Assembly (NCBI GenBank): GCA_017552985.1 | Contig: JAFZNO010000023.1 | Coordinates: 1-64,000, forward strand | Source: Lachnospiraceae bacterium | GTDB taxonomy: Bacteria; Bacillota; Clostridia; Lachnospirales; Lachnospiraceae | DNA: 64,000 nt | Reading direction: 5' to 3' | In this document: in pieces, positions 7,902-15,500 of the stretch | Numbering within the stretch: the stretch's first letter is position 1 | Layout of the letters: each line of letters begins with the position of its first letter | Made by a program: the position numbers and the translations under genes | The notes under the pieces: model-generated | Database searches by the model: none | What the model was told of the DNA's origin: nothing | Seen by the model: only the letters and a program-made list of their open reading frames with translations

Positions 7902-9230
7902 ATGAAAAAATCAAATCTTTCAAATACGGATCAAAAACCCAAGAAAATGAAAATTTTCAATAAGATCGCGCTGATCGTCCTTGCGGCGATGGTGCTGTTT
8001 TGGCTTGGATCCCATCTGGCATCCAAATTTATCAAGCCAGCCAAGATCGAAGGCTTTGCGGAGGCTGTATGCGCCATCGAAAACATAAAGATACCTGAGG
8101 GCGTTCGCATTGTTGCCCTCGGCGAAGCCACCCACGGCAACAAGGAATTCCAGGAACTAAAGCTTGAAGTGTTCAGGCAGCTCGTGGCAACGACCAACGT
8201 GCGCGCTCTGGTCCTTGAAGGCGATGTCGGCGGATGTGAGATGGCAAATCTCTATATTCAGGGCGGCGAGGGCACGGCGGAGGAGGTGACGCGTCACCTT
8301 GGCTATGGAATTTACCGCACGGACCAAATGCGTGACCTTATTCAGTGGATGCATGACTATAATCAGACGGCGGAAGAGAAGGACAAGGTTCGCCTTTACG
8401 GCATGGACATGCAGTATGACGAGGACATGATGGCCGTCATCAATACCTTTTACGCCAAGACGGATGAGGCAAAGGGGGCAGTTTACGCCGCAAAGATGCT
8501 GGAGTACCTCGGCGAATCGGATACGGACTATGATGCAAGCAAATATGATGAGATCGTTGCCCTAATGGACGAGATCGAAAAGGATTTGGAGGCAAACGTA
8601 GCCGCTTATGCAGAAAAGACCAGCGCCCGGGAGGTGCAATACTGTGCGCACGTCGCAGAGAATATCAAGTATTTCATTAGTTACCGCGTAAAGGAAAACA
8701 AGACCAACAAGGCCAGGGATTCTTACATGAAGGAGAACGTTGACTGGATCCTGTCCGTGGAGGAAAGGGAGCATGACGGCGCAGTCATGATCGCTTGCCA
8801 CAACGGTCACATGACGAAGAATCTGTCCACGATGAACACCTTCCTTGGCAAGTTCCTTTATGATGATTACGGGAAGGAATATTTCGCCATCGGCACTGAC
8901 TTTTACAATACCACGGTCAACCTGCCAAATTCCAATTACACTGCCAGGATCATCGAGAGTTTTTGCTCAGACGATCCCCTGGCTTATCAGGTGAAGGATC
9001 TTTCCATGGACAAGTGCTACCTTGACTTTTCCGAGGCAGACGCAGGCAGCGCCCTTGGCAAGAAGCTTCACTCCCGCATCAGCACCGGCAGTCTTGGCGA
9101 AGGGTACAGCGTTCTTTCCAAACTGATAAAAGCGACCCATCAGATTCATTATGCGCCGACCGAGATGTACGACGCCATGATCCTCTACTACGAAGTAAGC
9201 CCCATCGAAATCTGGCCCCGCCAGAACTAA
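7902..9230 (+). CDS. Erythromycin esterase-like protein, membrane anchored
   Basis: A 442-residue protein of the erythromycin esterase (EreA/EreB-like) superfamily. ATG 7902 is chosen over the in-frame ATG 7872 because GGAGG sits 7 nt before it. The N terminus MKKSNLSNTDQKPKKMK is followed by a single membrane segment (residues about 21-39), so the enzyme domain is probably outside the cell. Expected catalytic residues are visible: Glu and His in LGEATHGNKEF, Glu in LVLEGDVGG, and two His in ACHNGHMTK. Ere enzymes open macrolide lactone rings, but most members of the superfamily have unknown substrates. The leader hairpin hides the ribosome binding site. The upstream enzyme and TetR regulator may belong to the same response. 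Confidence 0.85.
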   Translation: MKKSNLSNTDQKPKKMKIFNKIALIVLAAMVLFWLGSHLASKFIKPAKIEGFAEAVCAIENIKIPEGVRIVALGEATHGNKEFQELKLEVFRQLVATTNVRALVLEGDVGGCEMANLYIQGGEGTAEEVTRHLGYGIYRTDQMRDLIQWMHDYNQTAEEKDKVRLYGMDMQYDEDMMAVINTFYAKTDEAKGAVYAAKMLEYLGESDTDYDASKYDEIVALMDEIEKDLEANVAAYAEKTSAREVQYCAHVAENIKYFISYRVKENKTNKARDSYMKENVDWILSVEEREHDGAVMIACHNGHMTKNLSTMNTFLGKFLYDDYGKEYFAIGTDFYNTTVNLPNSNYTARIIESFCSDDPLAYQVKDLSMDKCYLDFSEADAGSALGKKLHSRISTGSLGEGYSVLSKLIKATHQIHYAPTEMYDAMILYYEVSPIEIWPRQN

Positions 9231-9311
9231 CGCCTGACCAATCGTCCGCGCCAGTTGGCCTGACCAATCGCCTGCGTCAGATGCCCTGCCAACCGCGTCA
9301 CGGGGACGAAA

Positions 9312-9340
9312 TTGCCGGACAAGATGGAAACTCTTATAAT
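9312..9340 (+). promoter_or_regulatory. Promoter P1 of the solute-binding protein gene
   Basis: TTGCCG (9312-9317), 17 bp, TATAAT (9335-9340). It is one of two tandem candidates upstream of the lipoprotein and LuxR pair. Confidence 0.55.
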
Positions 9341-9358
9341 AAATTCAGAGAAATTTCA

Positions 9359-9387
9359 TTGACGTATGGCCTATCGTCTACCATAAT
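9359..9387 (+). promoter_or_regulatory. Promoter P2 of the solute-binding protein gene
   Basis: TTGACG (9359-9364), 17 bp, CATAAT (9382-9387). The start codon lies about 35 nt after the -10, leaving room for a short leader with a GGGGG ribosome binding site. Confidence 0.6.
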
Positions 9388-9425
9388 AATGAGTGGGTGG
9401 TTTTGAAAGACGGGGGGATGCGTAA

Positions 9426-10790
9426 GTGAGGAAACTTCATGGTACAATAAGAAAATGGTTCCTGTTTGCGGCGGCAATGCTTTTGGCGCTTACGGGTTGC
9501 GGACGAAAGATTGAAAAAGAACCGATCACGCTGTCGGTTTGGCACGTATATGGGCAATATACGGATTCGCCATTAAATACGTTGATTGAAGAATTTAACG
9601 AAACGGTAGGATGGAAGGAAGGCATCAAGATCCAAGTGACTGCCGTATCGAATACCAGTAACATACATGACGACGTTTTGAGGGCGGCGCAAGGGGAGCC
9701 GGGAGCGGCGACGCTTCCAGACCTCTTTATCTCTTACCCCAAGACGGTCATGGCCATGCCGGATCCTGAAATTTTGGTTAATTACAGAGATTATTTTTCG
9801 GATGAGGAGCTTTCGGATTTTGTTCCTGAATTTCTGGAGGAGGGCTATGTGGAAGACCGCTTGGTCGTTTTTCCCATAGCGAAATCCACGGAGATCATGT
9901 TTGTAGATAAGACTCTTTTTGATCGATTTGCCGCTGCCGCGGGAGTAAGGCTTGAGGACCTTACGACCTGGCAGGGGCTTTTTGACGTTTCCAGGGACTA
10001 TTATGAGTGGACGGACGCCCAGACTCCTGACGTTGAAAATGATGGCAAGGCCTTTTTTGTCCACGATTACTGGTTTAATTATTTTCAGGTGGGAGTTGAG
10101 TCTCTGGGGGAGAACTTTTTTAACGGGGAAGATTTCGTCTTTGGAAATGCATTTGAAAAAGCGTATGATCAACTTGCAAATGCAGCGATAACCGGAGGTA
10201 TTTGGATGAAGGAGGGATTCGCGACGGAACCGCTAAGAACGGGTGACGCGGTGGTGAGCGTGGGATCGTCGGCCAGCGTTCTGTACTATGAAGACAGGGT
10301 TACTTACGAGGATAACCGTTCGGAGGCCATAGAGATGATCGCCATGCCGGTGCCGCATTTTGACGGCGGTGAAAAAATGGTTATGCTGCGGGGCGCCGGA
10401 TTTTGTACCGTAAAATCCACGCCAGAACGCGAAAAGGCCGCCATGATTTTCTTAAAATGGCTTACGGACGCGGAGAATAACGTTCGCTTTGTTACGGAGA
10501 CAGGTTACATGCCAGTAACCAAAAAGGCCTTTGAACTGCTTCCCGACGCAATGGAAAAACTGGAGAATCCGAAATATCGGAGCTTGTACAAGGCGTACGT
10601 TGAAACGCAGGAGCAATATCATTTCCATACGGCCCCTAAACTTGTTACGTATCTGGAAAAGGAATCGTCCTTTGAAACTTCGATCCGCGCGCTTTTTAAG
10701 GATGCGTTAAAGCAACGGCAGGAGGGTGAGGATCCGGAAAAGCTAAAGGCAGAAGTATACGACAATCTGAAAGACAAGGCGATGAGATGA
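9426..10790 (+). CDS. Extracellular solute-binding lipoprotein, family 1-like
   Basis: A 454-residue lipoprotein that starts at GTG. Basic residues, a hydrophobic stretch and the lipobox LALTGC (Cys25) give surface attachment. The mature protein has the features of family 1 substrate-binding proteins: ITLSVWHVYG at its start, LPDLFISYPKT, and KAAMIFLKWLTD near the C-terminal lobe. Such proteins normally deliver sugars or peptides to an ABC transporter, but no permease or ATPase gene lies nearby. Instead its last four bases overlap the start of a membrane LuxR regulator (ATGA), so it more likely acts as the ligand-binding subunit of a sensor. This role is inference. Confidence 0.85.
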   Translation: MRKLHGTIRKWFLFAAAMLLALTGCGRKIEKEPITLSVWHVYGQYTDSPLNTLIEEFNETVGWKEGIKIQVTAVSNTSNIHDDVLRAAQGEPGAATLPDLFISYPKTVMAMPDPEILVNYRDYFSDEELSDFVPEFLEEGYVEDRLVVFPIAKSTEIMFVDKTLFDRFAAAAGVRLEDLTTWQGLFDVSRDYYEWTDAQTPDVENDGKAFFVHDYWFNYFQVGVESLGENFFNGEDFVFGNAFEKAYDQLANAAITGGIWMKEGFATEPLRTGDAVVSVGSSASVLYYEDRVTYEDNRSEAIEMIAMPVPHFDGGEKMVMLRGAGFCTVKSTPEREKAAMIFLKWLTDAENNVRFVTETGYMPVTKKAFELLPDAMEKLENPKYRSLYKAYVETQEQYHFHTAPKLVTYLEKESSFETSIRALFKDALKQRQEGEDPEKLKAEVYDNLKDKAMR

Positions 10791-12376
10791 GAACATTTCG
10801 CGATCTATACAATAAAATAATGGGTTCGCGATGTCAGAACGTATCCCTGAGAAGGAGAATGATACGTTACCTGCTAGGCATGCTTTTGCTGGCGGTTGGC
10901 GTACTGATCTTGATCCTGGCAGGCTGCGGGTTAATCCTGAATGCGGAAGACAGGATGGCGGAAGCATTGCAAAGTCAGCTGGAGAGCGTATCCGCGAAGC
11001 TGGAAGATGAAGTGGAGGATCTTGAGGGATACGCGCTGAATCTGGCCAGACAGCTTTCGCGATCCATGGAATATCAGATGGAACATGGTGATTTTTCTGC
11101 AGCTGAGTTTAATGATTCCGCCGAGAAACTTTTGGAGTTGCAGAGAGCGTTTTATGGTGATCTGAATGCAACGCTCTTAATGAGCGGCTCCAGTGGAGCT
11201 TTTGCAGTAACGGACGCGACCGTCAATACGGGATTAGAGGAATCATCGCATTCCCGAAGCGGTCTGTATCTGCGGGCAAATAACATTGGACGCAGCGTAA
11301 GAATTGTACCGGATCCCGTATTGTTCCGGGGCAGTGCGGAGATTGCCAGGGAAAAAGGCTTGGAATTGCACAGTCGGTGGAATCTGGAGTTTGACGTGAA
11401 TCTTTTACCCGAGTGGGGTAAAATGATGGGGCAGGACGGGAATGTCGCCGGGGAAATATTGTGGACGGAAAAGATGCGCTTAAGGGACACGTGGGAGGAC
11501 GTACTCCTTCTGTGTACGCCGATCAAGGGAAGTATGGGCAATGCGTACGGAATCTGTGGCCTGGAATTGAGCGAACTGTTCTTTAGGGAGAAATATCCTG
11601 CGCAGGAAAGTGATTTTGGCACCATGATCACATTGATCGCGACCTTGGAGGATGAGGAGCTTCACGTCGAACGAGGCATGCTCGGCGATGCGGAAGGGAC
11701 CTGGCTGGAGGGAATGGAGACTCTGTCACGCAAAGCAGGAAAAAAATTCCAGACCTTCACGTCAGGACGAGGAGATTTTTTGGGGGTGATGAAAGACATA
11801 AACCTTCCCGTTGCCGATGGAAAGCGCTGGGTAGCGGCAATCCTGGTACCCCAAAATTCAGGGATTTCCTATATCAGAAAAAGCAGATGGATGCTCATGG
11901 CGGCGGCAGTGTTTTTTTCCGCTTTGATGTTGATCATGGTAGCTCATGCATCGAAGAGATTTGTGCGTCCCATCCTGCAGGTACTCGATGACATCAAGGG
12001 GAAGCGGCAGGGAGACGAGGCGACTGGAAGACCTATTGCGGAATTGGAGGAATTAAAGAGCTTCCTGACGTCGCGCAGGGAGAATCAAAAACTTGAGCAG
12101 CTACCTGAAAATATCGAAGAGATGTTGAGAGAATTTAAGCGCAGGGTGGAGACGCTTACGCCGACGGAACGGACACTTTTGAATTATTACACGGAGGACC
12201 TTTCGCTGGAGGAAATTGCCGAGAAAATGTTCATCAGCATTGGCACGGCAAAAAAACACAACACCAACCTAAACAGGAAACTTGATATTTCGTCCAGAAG
12301 TCAGTTGATGGTATATGTTGAATTATTTAAGCGATGTGACAGGCTGGATGACATTAAAAAACAGACTACCACTTAG
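10787..12376 (+). CDS. Membrane-bound LuxR-type transcriptional regulator
   Basis: A 529-residue one-component sensor. A first membrane helix at residues about 27-50 and a second at about 365-385 flank a 310-residue extracytoplasmic sensor domain. After the second helix comes a HAMP-like linker (RFVRPILQVLDDIKG), then a LuxR/GerE DNA-binding domain at about 460-525 (LTPTERTLLNYYTEDLSLEE, then EEIAEKMFISIGTAKKHNTN). No kinase or receiver domain is present, so it should act on DNA from the membrane. Its gene is translationally coupled to the solute-binding lipoprotein, the likely partner on the outside. The likely target is the giant-protein operon that follows a strong terminator; an inverted repeat at 12465-12494 is a candidate site. 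Confidence 0.85.
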   Translation: MRTFRDLYNKIMGSRCQNVSLRRRMIRYLLGMLLLAVGVLILILAGCGLILNAEDRMAEALQSQLESVSAKLEDEVEDLEGYALNLARQLSRSMEYQMEHGDFSAAEFNDSAEKLLELQRAFYGDLNATLLMSGSSGAFAVTDATVNTGLEESSHSRSGLYLRANNIGRSVRIVPDPVLFRGSAEIAREKGLELHSRWNLEFDVNLLPEWGKMMGQDGNVAGEILWTEKMRLRDTWEDVLLLCTPIKGSMGNAYGICGLELSELFFREKYPAQESDFGTMITLIATLEDEELHVERGMLGDAEGTWLEGMETLSRKAGKKFQTFTSGRGDFLGVMKDINLPVADGKRWVAAILVPQNSGISYIRKSRWMLMAAAVFFSALMLIMVAHASKRFVRPILQVLDDIKGKRQGDEATGRPIAELEELKSFLTSRRENQKLEQLPENIEEMLREFKRRVETLTPTERTLLNYYTEDLSLEEIAEKMFISIGTAKKHNTNLNRKLDISSRSQLMVYVELFKRCDRLDDIKKQTTT

Positions 12377-12434
12377 TAGTATTTTGCCGTATTTACGGGA
12401 GTTTTGGCCAAATATACTACTGAGTGGTATTTTT
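12367..12434 (+). terminator. Strong terminator overlapping the LuxR gene stop codon
   Basis: Sixteen-base arms (12367-12382 with 12414-12429) pair fully in RNA with one U-G wobble and are followed by five Ts. The stop codon of the upstream gene lies in the 5' arm. The loop is 31 nt, long for a terminator, so a dual role as a protein-binding inverted repeat cannot be excluded. Confidence 0.8.
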
Positions 12435-12464
12435 ATCCCTATACCCACGTGATAAATTTTTGGT

Positions 12465-12494
12465 GGAGTTTTCTTATTGACATAAGGAAACTCC
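12465..12494 (+). promoter_or_regulatory. 30-bp inverted repeat centred on a -35 TTGACA
   Basis: Twelve-base arms (GGAGTTTTCTTA and TAAGGAAACTCC, one T-G wobble) flank a 6-base centre that is exactly TTGACA (12477-12482). The symmetry around a -35 element upstream of the 1949-aa protein gene suggests an operator or activator site. The -10 about 17 bp downstream is poor, which would suit an activator-dependent promoter. An RNA hairpin is the alternative. Confidence 0.55.
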
Positions 12495-12527
12495 GACAAA
12501 AATCAAAGGAGAAAGGTGGGTAAAAAA

Positions 12528-15500
12528 ATGGCAACAAGTAATATTTTGAAACCTGTGTACGATTCCGTCACGCTGACGGAAGGGGAATCCTTTCAGATCG
12601 CATTAGACGGAGAGTATGCAAAGCTGACAAACAATTTGGAGTGGTCTAGCAGTGACAGGGATCACGTCGCGGTGAATAAAGAAGGTATCGTAACCTGTAT
12701 GAAGCCGGGAGAAGCCACGATCACGATCAAAGAGAAAATAGACGGCAAGGTGATCAAGGAAGCCAAGGTGAAACTATACGTGGTTCAGGGAACCTCGTTC
12801 GTTTCCGGCATGGTGCACGGCATTTTGCCCTTGTACGTAACTACGGAGGTGCGGCAAAAGCTTAACACGCAGTGTGGCATTACGTCTCTGCAGAACGTTC
12901 TGGAAAAAGCGGTTACAAAAGAACAGCGGGAGGATATTGCCAAGAAGACCGGAGAGACCGCTGCCACCGTGGGTGTCTGGTTCCGGCAGGCTGCATTATG
13001 GCAGATCAACGGAATGACAAAGGAGATTGCATATTTAGCGGCATTGGCTGGATTCCGAAACGTTTATGACGTGGCCAGAGCAGACTTTGAACAGATGAAG
13101 GCAATCTTCAGAATCCTGGTAAACAGCATCAAGCTGCCGACGCAGGATACGATTACGGTTCCCGATGAGGATGCCATTCTCATCGTTTTGAACAATGCCA
13201 AAAAGATGGAGCCGGAAGATTGTAACTACTATTACGTTGTTGGAGCGGATGATCCGGAACCGACGTTCCTTCTGAGCAAGGATGCAGAGCGCATCAAGAC
13301 GGATACGCAGATTCTTCAGGAAGGTCTGGAATTTTTGAATAACATTAAAATGGCACTTCCGTTGCCCACAACCATCAGTGGTGCCGTTGAAATGAAGAGC
13401 GGTAAGGAAACCCCAAAGATCGAGCCGAAATGTGGACTCAAGGTGAGTATCAGTGGCATTGCCAATCCGGCTAGGGATAAGTCGGAGGGAGACGAGGAAT
13501 TGTATTGTTATACCGGAGAAAACGGAGAATTCTCCATCGTGATGCCAGATCGGTATAACATGCAGGAGACCGTGAAAATCACCGTGACCGAGAATAAGAA
13601 TGATACCTATTCCGGAACGTTTAAGACCGTCGTGGAGGGGGCAACCGCCGTTAACCAAACCACGTTTGTCAAGCGCGCCTCAGAAATTATTGCCGCGGAA
13701 TACGTCGACGTTCCCGTGGAGTACGATGCTAAGGGAAAGATCACGAAGACCGAGAGAATGTCAGCGGTGGAAATATTACAATCCATTGACCGCATTCTGA
13801 TGCTGAACAATGGTATTCTGCTCCTGGAACAGAGATTGTACGAGAAGGCAACAAATCAATCCCAACTCACCAAGGATCAATTGCAGGCGGCAAAGGATGC
13901 TGCAGATCAGCATTTGGCTGAATGTGAGTTGGCCATTAAGGAAGAACTGGCATATCATTATCGTTTAAAGGATAATGAGATTAATAACAAACAGAAGAGG
14001 CTTGAACAGCTAAAAAAACAAAAAGAAAACGAGTTGAAAGGCCGCGTCATTGCAGAACACGAAGGCGTTTTTAAGCAGTACCTTGAATTACGTGAGCAAC
14101 TGGGATATATAGACACGAGGGAGACGTTTTTGGGGAAAGAACAGGAAATGTTCGAAAGGTTCCGTAAACAGACGGCAGAGATTATTGCTAAGGACGTAAA
14201 GCCAATTCGTGACAATCTTATCAAGGAACCGACGGCCAACAATCTTATCAAGGAACCAATTGTCTTTAATCCCATCGTGGATCCTAACGTCCAACCCATC
14301 ATTAACGTTATCCGGACTCCGGAATTAGATGCTATTGAGGCAGAACTTGGAAGGTATCGGACCTTTGAAGACAGGATCGAAGAGATCATTAAAGATAACT
14401 GCTTTGTCGAAGTCGTTGACGCAGAACAGGGGAGAGGGATTTCCCTGCAAGGGGAAAACGATCCGAATAATCATCTGATAGTATATTTGCCGGCTGAATT
14501 CTGGAACGTTGATACTCAGATCGAAGCGCTTCAAAAAGAGATTGAGCGCCTTGTGAAGGAACGCGACGCCCTGGCCGTAAGCATTGAACTTTCAGAAGAA
14601 CGATATCAGGCACTGAAAAGGGAGCATGAAGCCAGGCACAACGAGAATTCGGACTCCTTGGATCTGGAGCGCATTAAGGAGCTTTGTCATTTGACGGAAG
14701 AGAAAGTCAACGCCTATCTTAAAGCGCAAAACGAGTGTCTGGAACTTAAAAAACAGTTGGAGATTGCCACTCAAAATGCGGCTGTTTATGCTGAGGCGGA
14801 TGCCATTCAGAAATATTGTGACAGCATGACGGAGAAGAATGATCAGGGAGAAGTGACCAGTTATAAGGATCAGGACGTGGAGGATTACCTGAACAAGAAA
14901 AAAGAACGCAAAGGGCTGGAAGAGCTGATCTATTCCCTGGATGAGACGACAAATGAATTTCGGCGTACCATTCTGAATTTCCTGTCCAGAAGATTTGACG
15001 CAGACCTTGGTCGGTTACTGCTCCACAAAGATACCTTCGAATCGAAGGAATTTAAGCCTCGTGCACTTCCGAGCGTCAAGCTGATGGGCGACGGGGATGA
15101 TGCAGTATATTTGCCTACGGATACGTCCCCGGCAAGAATGTTCCGATATGCCATGATGCAGAGGCTGGTGGAACCTGAGATTCGCATGAATAATAAGACC
15201 TATACCCGACAAAAGATGACGGATGCCTTGGACGTTATGGAATTTAAAAAGAACATGTATGAAAACCAAGGGGAGATAGCTGTTGCAACGTCGCTGGGCA
15301 TTGGTTACATGCTGAACATGCATCAGGCATGGGTTCCCGACGGCTATACGTTGGGTAATCTTCTCTATTCCCTGGTGCTGGCACCTGGTGAGGAGCAAAG
15401 GATCATCGTCCGGGAACACAAGGAATCCTATATGGTGACGGACGAGGCGACAGCCTTGGATACCGTGAATGACAGTTACAGCAATTCACAGGTGGATAAC

